DNA from: Clostridia bacterium
GTDB lineage: Bacteria; Bacillota; Clostridia; Oscillospirales; Acutalibacteraceae
Length of the DNA: 36,831 nucleotides
Assembly (NCBI GenBank): GCA_017431035.1
Contig: JAFRLW010000040.1
Span: 1-36,831, forward strand
Direction of reading: 5' to 3'
In this document: piece after piece, positions 23,820 to 30,485 of the stretch
How positions within the stretch are numbered: the first letter of the stretch is position 1
How the letters are laid out: each line of letters starts with the position of its first letter
The notes under the pieces: generated by a model
The model's input: only the letters and a program-made list of their open reading frames with translations
Databases searched by the model: none
Told to the model about the DNA's origin: nothing
Program-made: the position numbers and the translations under genes

Positions 23820-23848
23820 TTGATTATATTAAAGGAAAAGTGTATAAT
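23820..23848 (+). promoter_or_regulatory. Promoter of the sufC operon
   Basis: TTGATT (23820-23825), 17-base spacer, TATAAT (23843-23848), then AGGAG and ATG at 23889. No IscR-type or other operator was recognised by eye. Confidence 0.7.
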
Positions 23849-23888
23849 GATATTTGACAAAATAGATTTCCTTTAGGAGTTATAATAA

Positions 23889-24629
23889 ATGCTGGAACTG
23901 AAAAATATTTGTTTTAGTGCGCCTACCGATAACGGCGTGAAAGAGATATTAAAAGATATCTCGCTTAAAATAGAGGACGGGTTTACCGCCATAACCGGAC
24001 CAAACGGCGGCGGAAAATCAACCATTGCAAAAATTATTTCGGGGGTATACAAACCGACTTCGGGTAAGATATTTCTCGACGGGGTGGATATTACCGATTA
24101 TTCTGTAACCGAGCGTGCAAAAGCGGGAATAAGTTTTGGCTTTCAAACGCCGGTAAAGTTTAAGGGTATCACCGTTAACGATATTATCAGAATTGCTTCA
24201 GGCAGAGATATAACCGTATCCGACGCTTGTGACTATTTGTCGCAGGTGGGACTTTGCGCAAGGGATTATATAGACAGAGAGATCAACGCCTCTCTATCGG
24301 GCGGTGAACTGAAACGAATAGAGATAGCCTCAGTTTTGGCTCGTGGAACAAAGGTTTCGATATTTGATGAGCCGGAAGCGGGCATTGACCTTTGGAGTTT
24401 CGGCAGCCTCATAAAAGTTTTTGAAAGAATGCACGAAAAAATCGGCGGCTCGATTATAATCATATCCCACCAGGAGAGAATACTTGACACGGCGGATAAC
24501 ATTATAGTTTTGTCGGCAGGAAAACTAAAGGCCTATGGACCTAAATCCGAGATTTTGCCCGACCTTTATGACAGTATGAACAACACCTGCAAGGTTTTAA
24601 GCGACAGTATGAAAGAGGTAACAGTATGA
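23889..24629 (+). CDS. sufC: Fe-S cluster assembly ATPase SufC
   Basis: A 246-residue soluble ABC ATPase that powers the SufBC(D) scaffold for Fe-S cluster assembly. Walker A is GPNGGGKST near residue 38, the ABC signature is SLSGGELKRIEIA near 138, and Walker B is VSIFDEPEAGID with the H-loop in IIISHQERI. SGGELKR and DEPEAGID distinguish SufC from ordinary transporter ATPases. It overlaps sufB by four bases (ATGA). No sufS, sufU or sufD is adjacent, so this is a two-gene minimal layout. Confidence 0.92.
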   Translation: MLELKNICFSAPTDNGVKEILKDISLKIEDGFTAITGPNGGGKSTIAKIISGVYKPTSGKIFLDGVDITDYSVTERAKAGISFGFQTPVKFKGITVNDIIRIASGRDITVSDACDYLSQVGLCARDYIDREINASLSGGELKRIEIASVLARGTKVSIFDEPEAGIDLWSFGSLIKVFERMHEKIGGSIIIISHQERILDTADNIIVLSAGKLKAYGPKSEILPDLYDSMNNTCKVLSDSMKEVTV

Positions 24630-25543
24630 CCGAAACCGAGAAACAATTGCTTAAAATAATAGCCGATATGGAGGGGGAGCCTAAGGGCGCATATAACATA
24701 CGTGCAAACGGTGCACTAAGGGCGAGAGCCACCACAAATAATATAGATATTCGCACAAAAGAGGATAAACCCGGTATTGATATAATAATCAAAAGCGGCA
24801 CAAAGGGCGAGACGGTGCATATCCCCGTTATAATAGAAGCAACGGGACTAAACGACCTTGTATATAATGATTTTATTATAGGGGATGACGTTGACGTCAC
24901 GATTATTGCCGGTTGCGGTATTCACAATGCCGGTCATATGGAGTCAAGACACGACGGTATCCACGCTTTCTTTATAGGTAAAAACTCTAACGTTAAGTAT
25001 GTTGAGAAACACTATGGCGAGGGCGACGGAACCGGCGGAAAAAATATGAACCCTACCACAATAGTCAATTTAGGCGAAGGTTCCCATATGGAAATGGAAA
25101 CCACACAAATAAAGGGTATTGACTCTACAAGCCGTGTCACTAAAGCGACGGTGGGAAAAGACGCTTCCCTTGTTATAAAGGAAAAGATAATGACACACGG
25201 CACCCAAAATGCCGAGACCGATTTCACTGTTGACCTAAACGGCGAGGGTTCGAGCGCAAACGTTGTTTCACGCTCGGTTGCTAAAGATAGTTCAACTCAG
25301 ACCTTTAAGTCTTGCGTAAACGGTAATAATCTTTGTCACGGACACACCGAGTGCGACGCCATTATTATGGATAACGCAAAGGTCAACGCTATTCCGCAGG
25401 TCAATGCTAATCATATTGATGCCGCTCTTATTCACGAAGCGGCAATAGGCAAAATTGCCGGTGAACAACTTACAAAACTTATGACGCTTGGTTTAACCGA
25501 AGCGGAAGCAGAGCAGGAAATAATCTCCGGATTTTTGAAGTAA
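24626..25543 (+). CDS. sufB: SufB/SufD-like Fe-S scaffold, short form
   Basis: A 305-residue SufBD-fold scaffold subunit, the partner of SufC. The N-terminal ~50 residues are variable. The rest is a right-handed beta-helix pattern (NSNVKYVEKHYGEGDG, GEGSHMEMETTQIKG, GKDASLVIKEKIMTHG), and the C-terminal SufBD core contains CHGHTECDAIIMD..NAIPQVNANHIDAALIHEAAIGKIAGEQ. It is shorter than E. coli SufB (~495) or SufD (~420), as in the compact SufBC-only systems of anaerobes and archaea. Cysteines in IIAGCGIHNAGH, SCVNGNNLCHGHTECD and the HEAAIG histidine are candidate cluster or assembly residues. It overlaps sufC by four bases. Confidence 0.9.
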   Translation: MTETEKQLLKIIADMEGEPKGAYNIRANGALRARATTNNIDIRTKEDKPGIDIIIKSGTKGETVHIPVIIEATGLNDLVYNDFIIGDDVDVTIIAGCGIHNAGHMESRHDGIHAFFIGKNSNVKYVEKHYGEGDGTGGKNMNPTTIVNLGEGSHMEMETTQIKGIDSTSRVTKATVGKDASLVIKEKIMTHGTQNAETDFTVDLNGEGSSANVVSRSVAKDSSTQTFKSCVNGNNLCHGHTECDAIIMDNAKVNAIPQVNANHIDAALIHEAAIGKIAGEQLTKLMTLGLTEAEAEQEIISGFLK

Positions 25544-25550
25544 AGGGGCA

Positions 25551-26309
25551 ATTATCATAAAAGATATATCATTATCCGCATCAGTTGTCACCTATAAAAA
25601 CGGTGACGAAGCGAAAAAGACGGTTGATCTCTTATTAAACAACACAAAAAGATATCCGCTTAAAATGTATGTTATCGATAATAACTCCCTTGACTGCACG
25701 CCGAGGCTGTTTGATAACGAAACCGCAGTAACGCTTGTTGAAACGGGAAAAAATCTCGGCTTTGGTGCGGCGCATAACGTCGCTATTAAAAAGGGTGTAG
25801 GCAAATATCATTTTATAATTAACCCCGATATTGCCGTGGGTACCGATATTTTGTCCGATATGGCGGATTTTATGGAAGAAAACCCCGACGTTGTACTCGC
25901 TATGCCGAATATATTAAACTCTGACGGCAGCGTTCAGTTTTTACCTAAAAAAATACCAACCTTAAAGTATGTGTTTTTAGGAAGGATGAGTGAAAAAGTT
26001 CGTGATGAGTACGTTATGAAAAACGAACTATCGGGAAAAACCGAAGAGATAGATTTTTGTTCCGGATGTTTTATGTGCATAAAAGGCGATGTTTTTGAAA
26101 AACTCGGCGGTTTTGACGAGCGGTATTTTATGTATATGGAAGATGTCGATTTGACACTTCGTGCAAAAAAATACGGCAAAACGGTTATAGTGCCTGAGTT
26201 TAGCGTACGTCACCTTTGGAAAAGAGAGAGTGCAAAAAACCTTAAAATGTTTTTTATGCACATAATATCAATTATTAAATTTTTTATAAGGAAGAGGGAA
26301 CTTGTTTAA
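25551..26309 (+). CDS. Glycosyltransferase family 2 (rhamnosyltransferase-like), non-canonical start
   Basis: A ~250-residue GT2 enzyme that transfers a sugar, probably rhamnose, to a surface polysaccharide. The conserved first strand SLSASVVTYKNGDEAKKT lies upstream of the first ATG (25665), and the frame has no ATG, GTG or TTG between a TGA at 25536 and 25665. AAAGGGG at 25542-25548 is followed by ATT (25551), ATC (25554) and ATA (25557), one of which must start the gene. Other marks are YVIDNNSLDCT, NLGFGAAHNVAI, the NPDI acceptor motif and CSGCFMCIKGDVFEKLGGFDERYFMYMEDVDLTLRA, as in WbbL-type enzymes. It begins eight bases after sufB and shares a TAATG junction with rmlD. Confidence 0.85.
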   Translation: MIIKDISLSASVVTYKNGDEAKKTVDLLLNNTKRYPLKMYVIDNNSLDCTPRLFDNETAVTLVETGKNLGFGAAHNVAIKKGVGKYHFIINPDIAVGTDILSDMADFMEENPDVVLAMPNILNSDGSVQFLPKKIPTLKYVFLGRMSEKVRDEYVMKNELSGKTEEIDFCSGCFMCIKGDVFEKLGGFDERYFMYMEDVDLTLRAKKYGKTVIVPEFSVRHLWKRESAKNLKMFFMHIISIIKFFIRKRELV

Positions 26310-27202
26310 TGAAAATACTTATTACCGGCTCAGGCGGGCAACTCGGCAATGAACTTATAAGCATACTTAAAACCGGCAAGAGCGAAATCGGAGAGATTGA
26401 TAAATCTCTTTTAGGCGCCGAGGTTTTGGCGATTGACGTTGACACGCTTGATATAACGAAGCAGGACGAAACGGTAAGTTTTATAAAGGAAAATCGACCT
26501 GATGTTATAATTAACTGCGCCGCCGCTACTAACGTTGACGGTTGTGAATCAAACAGTGATTTGGCTTTTAAGGTTAATGCCGAGGGGGTTAAAAACCTCG
26601 CTATCGGGGCAAAGAGTGTCGGCGCAAAACTTGTTCAGGTTTCCACCGATTATGTTTTCAGCGGAGAGGGCGACCGCCCATATCTTGAAACCGACCCCAT
26701 AAATCCTCAAAGCGTTTACGGGCGCTCAAAAGCCAAAGGCGAAGAATACGCAACTAAAGAAAACGATAAAACCTTTATCGTCCGCACCGCCTGGCTATAT
26801 GGATATATAGGCAAAAACTTTGTAAAAACCGTTCGCCGTGTTTTAAGAGAAAAGGGCGGTATGAGTGTTGTAAACGATCAGATAGGCAACCCGACAAATG
26901 CAAACGATTTAGCCCACCATATACTAAAACTTATTCCCACAAAAGAATACGGTATTTATCATTGTACGGGTGAGGGCGAGTGTTCCTGGTATGATTTTGC
27001 GGCAAAGATAGCCGAACTGTCAGGCTTTAAGGGTGCTGTGAAACCCTGCACAACTTCTTGGTATAATACGACCTACAACGTGCCGACAAAACGCCCGTCT
27101 TACTCATCCCTTGAAAACGCACACCTCAAAGAAACCGTCGGCAACGAGATGAGAAACTGGGAAGAGGCTATTGAAGAATATATAAAAAACGTAAAAGATT
27201 AG
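26309..27202 (+). CDS. rmlD: dTDP-4-dehydrorhamnose reductase
   Basis: A 297-residue short-chain reductase catalysing the last step to dTDP-L-rhamnose. It has the Rossmann start MKILITGSGGQLGNEL, the catalytic STDYVFSGEG serine region, YGRSKAKGE (Y..K pair, residues ~133-137) and a C-terminal substrate region with FVVRTAW-like TFIVRTAWLYG. The start overlaps the GT2 stop as TAATG, so translation is coupled. rmlA and rmlB are not in the window and must be elsewhere. Confidence 0.95.
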   Translation: MKILITGSGGQLGNELISILKTGKSEIGEIDKSLLGAEVLAIDVDTLDITKQDETVSFIKENRPDVIINCAAATNVDGCESNSDLAFKVNAEGVKNLAIGAKSVGAKLVQVSTDYVFSGEGDRPYLETDPINPQSVYGRSKAKGEEYATKENDKTFIVRTAWLYGYIGKNFVKTVRRVLREKGGMSVVNDQIGNPTNANDLAHHILKLIPTKEYGIYHCTGEGECSWYDFAAKIAELSGFKGAVKPCTTSWYNTTYNVPTKRPSYSSLENAHLKETVGNEMRNWEEAIEEYIKNVKD

Positions 27203-27212
27203 GAAGATGAAA

Positions 27213-27755
27213 ATGGGAAAGTTTAACTTTATAAAGACGTCTATTGAAGGACTTATAATTGTGGAGCCTACCGCCTTTGGCGACAGTAGAGGCTACTTTA
27301 TGGAAACCTATCAGAAAAAGGATTTTATTGAAGGCGGAATAACGGTTGACTTTGTTCAGGATAATCAGTCGAGTTCTACAAAAGGGGTACTCAGAGGACT
27401 TCATTATCAAATAGAACACAGCCAATCAAAGCTTGTCCGCTGTATCAGAGGCGAGGTGTTTGACGTTGCGGTAGACCTGAGAAAAGGCTCAAGCACCTAC
27501 GGCAAGTGGGAAGGGGTAATCCTTTCTGAAGAAAATCGCCGTCAGTTCTTTATACCAAAAGGTTTTGCCCACGGATTTTATGTTATGTCCGACGTGGCGG
27601 AGTTTGTATACAAAGTGGATGATTTTTATTATCCCGGTGATGAGGGCGGATATATGTGGAACGACCCGGCTATCGGTGTAAAATGGCCTATAAAAGAGGG
27701 CGACCCGATTATATTATCCGAAAAGGACCAAAAACATCCTGCCTTTATAAAATAA
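27213..27755 (+). CDS. rmlC: dTDP-4-dehydrorhamnose 3,5-epimerase
   Basis: A 180-residue cupin-fold epimerase acting before RmlD. Marks are EPTAFGDSRGYFMETYQKKDF near the start, the catalytic histidine in VLRGLHYQ (residues ~60-67), the IRGEVFDVAVDLRKGSSTYGKW core and the second-shell FIPKGFAHGF. ATG at 27213 is preferred over 27207 because AGGA lies eight bases upstream of it but only two from the other. It follows rmlD by ten bases and ends the suf-GT2-rml run. Confidence 0.93.
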   Translation: MGKFNFIKTSIEGLIIVEPTAFGDSRGYFMETYQKKDFIEGGITVDFVQDNQSSSTKGVLRGLHYQIEHSQSKLVRCIRGEVFDVAVDLRKGSSTYGKWEGVILSEENRRQFFIPKGFAHGFYVMSDVAEFVYKVDDFYYPGDEGGYMWNDPAIGVKWPIKEGDPIILSEKDQKHPAFIK

Positions 27756-27762
27756 AGTAAAT

Positions 27763-27809
27763 AAAACCTCCGTTTTTGGATACAATATCCTAAAAAGGAG
27801 GTTTTTATT
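27763..27809 (+). terminator. Terminator of the suf-rml operon that also masks the next ribosome binding site
   Basis: A stem of 9+5+4 bp with two single-base bulges: AAAACCTCC (27763-27771) pairs with GGAGGTTTT (27797-27805), TTTTT with AAAAA and GGAT with ATCC, closing on a 5-base loop. The 3' arm holds the SD (GGAGG, 27797-27801) of the small gene at 27810. If read as RNA the hairpin both ends transcription and occludes translation. Confidence 0.8.
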
Positions 27810-27986
27810 ATGAGCAAAGGTTCGTTTCTAAAGGGTATGGGTGCCGGTATGGCGGCAGGAGCAGGAATTGCCATGGTGGCAAAAACTTTGATGAAAGATT
27901 CAAAACATAATCTTACAAAAGGCTCCGCAAAGGTTGTTAAAGCCATGGGCGATATTGTAGACGGAATACAAACAATATTCAAATAA
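27810..27986 (+). CDS. 58-residue Gly/Ala-rich small protein
   Basis: A small gene with a strong GGAGG eight bases before ATG and a clear terminator after it. The product starts MSKGSFLKGMGAGMAAGAGIAM, with a glycine-zipper-like run (residues ~8-22) capable of packing as a membrane or oligomeric helix. A basic, amphipathic KTLMKDSKHNLTKGSAKVVKAMGDIVDG half follows. Function unknown; possibilities are a small membrane-associated or spore protein. Its ribosome binding site is paired inside the preceding hairpin, so expression may be regulated or depend on a promoter internal to the hairpin. Confidence 0.75.
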   Translation: MSKGSFLKGMGAGMAAGAGIAMVAKTLMKDSKHNLTKGSAKVVKAMGDIVDGIQTIFK

Positions 27987-28001
27987 AACAGTTTAAAAAA
28001 A

Positions 28002-28034
28002 AATAAAACCGCTTTTGCGGTTTTATTTTTTTTA
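28002..28034. terminator. Bidirectional terminator between the small gene and the ImmA-like gene
   Basis: Perfect 11-bp stem AATAAAACCGC / GCGGTTTTATT (28002-28012 with 28017-28027), TTTT loop, T runs on both strands. Confidence 0.9.
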
Positions 28035-28427
28035 GTCATTACGGTAATAATCTATTGCCTTTTGCATAAAATCGGGTGTTACTTCAAAAAACTCCGACAA
28101 AGCGAAAAGATTATCGGCGCCGCCTTTTACCGCCTTTTTGAAAGCGGAACGGGGGATGAGTTTTTTTATCGCCCAGCGGTCAGCCCTTTTTTCGTGTTTT
28201 TTTCTTATATCAAGCGGGGCGTACATATTATAAAAACTACCTGTGACACAATGCCCCACCTCGTGAGCGAGCGACACCTTTTCCTTCCTGCCTGAAAGGC
28301 AGTTATCGACGGCGATATAACATCTGTTATCCATAACAACCGAGGCGGAAAGATTTTTTTGCATATCGAACCTGTCAACTGTAATACCGTTTTTTTCGGC
28401 AATAGCATACAGTCTATTTGTTTCCAT
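28032..28427 (-). CDS. ImmA/IrrE-family metallopeptidase
   Basis: A 131-residue zinc peptidase with the HEVGH catalytic motif (SLAHEVGHCVTG, about residue 70). ImmA-type enzymes cleave the partner XRE repressor to induce mobile elements (ICEBs1 ImmR/ImmA). ATG at 28427 is chosen because AGGAGAGG lies five bases upstream; the frame begins earlier but would overlap that site. It overlaps the XRE gene by 14 bases, so the two are one operon. The C-terminal half has KRADRWAIKKLIPRSAFKKAV, typical of the family. Confidence 0.9.
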   Translation of the reverse strand: METNRLYAIAEKNGITVDRFDMQKNLSASVVMDNRCYIAVDNCLSGRKEKVSLAHEVGHCVTGSFYNMYAPLDIRKKHEKRADRWAIKKLIPRSAFKKAVKGGADNLFALSEFFEVTPDFMQKAIDYYRND

Positions 28428-28746
28428 TTTTCCTCTCCTTAATGAATGCGGCATAACGCTTGACCTCGTCCCACATCTCGTCGGTCACCTGCGTATCGCC
28501 TCCGAAAAGCGCAACTTTAAGCGACTGTTCATCTGCCGGAGTGACGGGGGCACCCAGTAAATAATCAACGCTTACCGAAAAATAATCGGCGATTTTTGAT
28601 AATATTTCCGCCGATAAGGACTTCTGCCTGCCCATTTTGAAATCGGTCAGCACGGCACGGGAAATACCGCATGCCTTGCATAGCGCCGTAACGCTTATAT
28701 TTTTTTGTTTGCACAATTCTTCTATTCTTTCGTAAGTTTTATTCAT
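28414..28746 (-). CDS. XRE-family repressor (ImmR/C1-like)
   Basis: A 110-residue repressor. The helix-turn-helix is at residues ~4-62 (YERIEELCKQKNISVTALCKACGISRAVLTDFKMGR..LSKIADYFSVSVDYLLG), and the C-terminal ~45 residues include a helical tail. It is paired with the ImmA-like peptidase and divergent from the Cys-rich/DUF1492-like genes, across a promoter with palindromic operators. It probably represses that promoter until cleaved. Confidence 0.92.
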   Translation of the reverse strand: MNKTYERIEELCKQKNISVTALCKACGISRAVLTDFKMGRQKSLSAEILSKIADYFSVSVDYLLGAPVTPADEQSLKVALFGGDTQVTDEMWDEVKRYAAFIKERKNGNK

Positions 28747-28783
28747 ATTTATCCCCTTATACGAAAAACTATAAAAATACCAC

Positions 28784-28856
28784 TTGACAATTACGAAATA
28801 CCGTAATATAATAAAGAATGTAAATACGAGATATCGTAAACTGCTTTCGGTATTTC
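28784..28856 (+). promoter_or_regulatory. Repressor-controlled promoter with operators, one filling the spacer
   Basis: TTGACA (28784-28789) and TATAAT (28807-28812) are both consensus. Their 17-base spacer holds TTACGAAATACCGTAA (28791-28806), a 5-6-5 palindrome with one A before it. A second site, ATACGAGATATCGTAA (28824-28839), lies 33 bp away centre to centre. CGGTATTTC at 28848-28856 is an inverted copy of the core. A weaker half-site-like stretch is at 28757-28774. These should be the operators of the XRE repressor encoded at 28414. Confidence 0.85.
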
Positions 28857-28911
28857 TTATTATAATACCATAAAATTAAAAAGTCAAGCAAAAGAAAGGA
28901 AGATTTTTAAG

Positions 28912-29292
28912 ATGTACTATTGTACGGACTGTAAGAAAAGATTTTTTGACCCTAAAATATATTTTGAGCGTCACGATAACCTGCCGCCACCCTATGAAAA
29001 ACATATTTTATGCCCCTATTGTGAGAGTGAGAATATTACCTATTTAGAGGCAAGACATTGTAAGTGTTGCGGCGCAAAACTGCCCTATAATAATAAGGGT
29101 GATTACTGCGATTGTGCTTGTAGAAGGCGAGGCGAAAAACTATGGCGCCTTGAGGCAAAAAGAAGAAAGGAACGGTTGCTGAGTCCCCTATATAGCGCTG
29201 TCAGAGAACTTGAAGAGTACAACAAAGAAAACGGAAAAAATATGAGTTACGGCAAATATTTTGGGCTGAAAAGAGGTAAAAACAATGGATAA
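28912..29292 (+). CDS. Cysteine-rich (zinc-ribbon-like) phage-type protein
   Basis: A 126-residue protein with four Cys clusters: CTDC (residues 4-7), CPYC (~36), CKCCGAKL (~51) and CDCAC (~64), spaced as zinc-binding knuckles. The C-terminal half is helical and basic (RLEAKRRKERLL..). Short Cys-rich proteins of this kind are frequent in phage and integrative element early operons; function unknown, nucleic-acid binding is inferred. AAAGGAAG precedes the ATG, and it overlaps the next gene by eight bases. Confidence 0.75.
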   Translation: MYYCTDCKKRFFDPKIYFERHDNLPPPYEKHILCPYCESENITYLEARHCKCCGAKLPYNNKGDYCDCACRRRGEKLWRLEAKRRKERLLSPLYSAVRELEEYNKENGKNMSYGKYFGLKRGKNNG

Positions 29293-29605
29293 AAACGAAA
29301 AAAAGGATTATCTAAGAGGCTACAAAGCGCTGGTGCTAAGAATAAAGCGCCTTATGAATATGAAAGAGATAAATCCCGAAAAAAAGGAAAAATATGAAGA
29401 AGAAATAAAAAGGTGTAAAATAAACCGTGATAAAATAGAAAATGAAATAGAAAAAACCGACGGCGGAATACTCACTGAGATTTTGGCGCAAAAATACATA
29501 GTAGGCAGAAGCCTTGAAGAAATAGCGCTGATTATAGGTTACTGTAAACGCCAGACCGAAAGACTGCACCTAAAAGCGCTTGACAAGTTCTGTATATCAA
29601 CATAA
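29285..29605 (+). CDS. DUF1492/RinA-like phage transcriptional activator
   Basis: A 106-residue protein. The first ~60 residues are a charged coiled coil (KKEKYEEEIKRCKINRDKIENEIEK); the last ~40 form a sigma-region-4-like helix-turn-helix, LAQKYIVGRSLEEIALIIGYCKRQTERLHLKAL. This matches the layout of late transcriptional activators in Firmicutes phages. It is the last gene of the repressor-controlled operon and is followed by a terminator. No phage structural genes follow. Confidence 0.7.
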   Translation: MDKNEKKDYLRGYKALVLRIKRLMNMKEINPEKKEKYEEEIKRCKINRDKIENEIEKTDGGILTEILAQKYIVGRSLEEIALIIGYCKRQTERLHLKALDKFCIST

Positions 29606-29609
29606 AAAC

Positions 29610-29641
29610 ACCCTGTCGGGAAACCCGACAGGGTATTTTTT
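29610..29641 (+). terminator. Terminator of the phage-like operon
   Basis: 11-bp stem ACCCTGTCGGG / CCCGACAGGGT with AAA loop (29610-29634), then ATTTTTT. Confidence 0.9.
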
Positions 29642-29686
29642 ATTACTATATATAGACTAATTGTCGATAAGGACAAAAAGTCTAAA

Positions 29687-30220
29687 CTAATCTTTTATAA
29701 CTTTTTTTGTGAGTTTCAGAATAGGTGGCAAAACAAGGGCAAAAACCACCGAAACTATAGCGGCGGCAATAATCCGGTTTATAAGATATATGCCGAAAAG
29801 TTCGACAGGATATTTATAAACCTTTGCGTCAATATACATAACAAGGGTATTAACTGCGGTCACAACTGCCGAACTGATAAGCGTGGGAATAAGAAGCATT
29901 AAAGGGTTAAGACTTTTCTTTATAAGTATAAAGAGCAGTCCGAAAATAAGACCACGGAAGGTGGCGGGCAGCACCCATAGAATAGTTGTTGCGGTGAAGC
30001 CGTAGGTTATCATTTGACCAAGCAAGGCGCCGACAAATCCCGTAGCCGCACCCCAAACAGGACCGCAATATGCGGCGGCGATAATAACCATAATTCCGCT
30101 AAAGGAAAGTTTCATAGTTCCGCCGAAAGGTGCGCTCATAGTCACCGCCAAGTAGTCAAGCCCCACGTAAAGTGCGGCAAGAAGAGAACAAAGACAAATG
30201 TTTACTGTTTTTTTATTCAT
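29687..30220 (-). CDS. folT: ECF transporter substrate-binding component, folate (FolT) type
   Basis: A 177-residue integral membrane S component with six spans (starts VNICLCSLLAALYVGLDYLAV). ECF S components bind a vitamin and dock to a shared energising module. Sequence hints are LKLSFSGIMVIIAAAYCGPVWGA and NRIIAAAIVSVVFALV. The strong argument for folate is the THF riboswitch directly upstream. ATG at 30220 uses AGGAGG eight bases upstream, which is inside the 3' arm of a hairpin. The ECF A and T subunits are not in the window. Confidence 0.9.
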   Translation of the reverse strand: MNKKTVNICLCSLLAALYVGLDYLAVTMSAPFGGTMKLSFSGIMVIIAAAYCGPVWGAATGFVGALLGQMITYGFTATTILWVLPATFRGLIFGLLFILIKKSLNPLMLLIPTLISSAVVTAVNTLVMYIDAKVYKYPVELFGIYLINRIIAAAIVSVVFALVLPPILKLTKKVIKD

Positions 30221-30223
30221 AAC

Positions 30224-30265
30224 AAAAACCTCCTATCCCGTTATTACAGACAATAGGAGGTTTTT
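30224..30265 (-). promoter_or_regulatory. Expression-platform hairpin masking the folT ribosome binding site
   Basis: On the minus strand AAAAACCTCCTAT (30265-30253) pairs with ATAGGAGGTTTTT (30236-30224), a perfect 13-bp stem containing the SD AGGAGG and ending in T's. It can act as an SD sequester and also resembles a terminator. It lies between riboswitch and start codon, the usual place for the regulatory switch. Confidence 0.85.
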
Positions 30266-30286
30266 TTTAATAACCTTATATTATTT

Positions 30287-30400
30287 GTTTAGCGGGATGC
30301 GACAGCAAAACCGCGGTAAACCCTTTCGCCCGTCTGACAACTCCCCGTTCAGACGATACTGCAAGTCAAATGACTAACGCTTCACTGTCTACTCTAAAAA
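30287..30400 (-). promoter_or_regulatory. THF (folate) riboswitch
   Basis: Conserved pieces of the tetrahydrofolate aptamer are visible on the minus strand: GAGTAGA, GCGTTA, the CGCGG segment and the closing GCATCCCGCT, with a TTTAG/CTAAA closing pair. The central hairpin region (GTCTGAAC..GTCAGAC) is variable. It precedes folT, the classic target gene. Confidence 0.85.
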
Positions 30401-30412
30401 TTATTTATTTTA

Positions 30413-30440
30413 ATTATACCGTTCTTTTTTCATTTGTCAA
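30413..30440 (-). promoter_or_regulatory. Promoter of the THF-riboswitch-folT transcript
   Basis: Minus-strand TTGACA (30440-30435) and TATAAT (30418-30413), 16-base spacer, upstream of the riboswitch. Confidence 0.75.
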
Positions 30441-30485
30441 TCATTATCTTGTCCACTTATGAATATTATATAGTGGTGATGCAAA

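Noticed and set aside
29641..29686. TAGACT..AGTCTA inverted repeat after the phage-like operon as an attachment site
   Set aside because: Only six bases per arm, no second copy at the other end of the module was seen, and no integrase is present.
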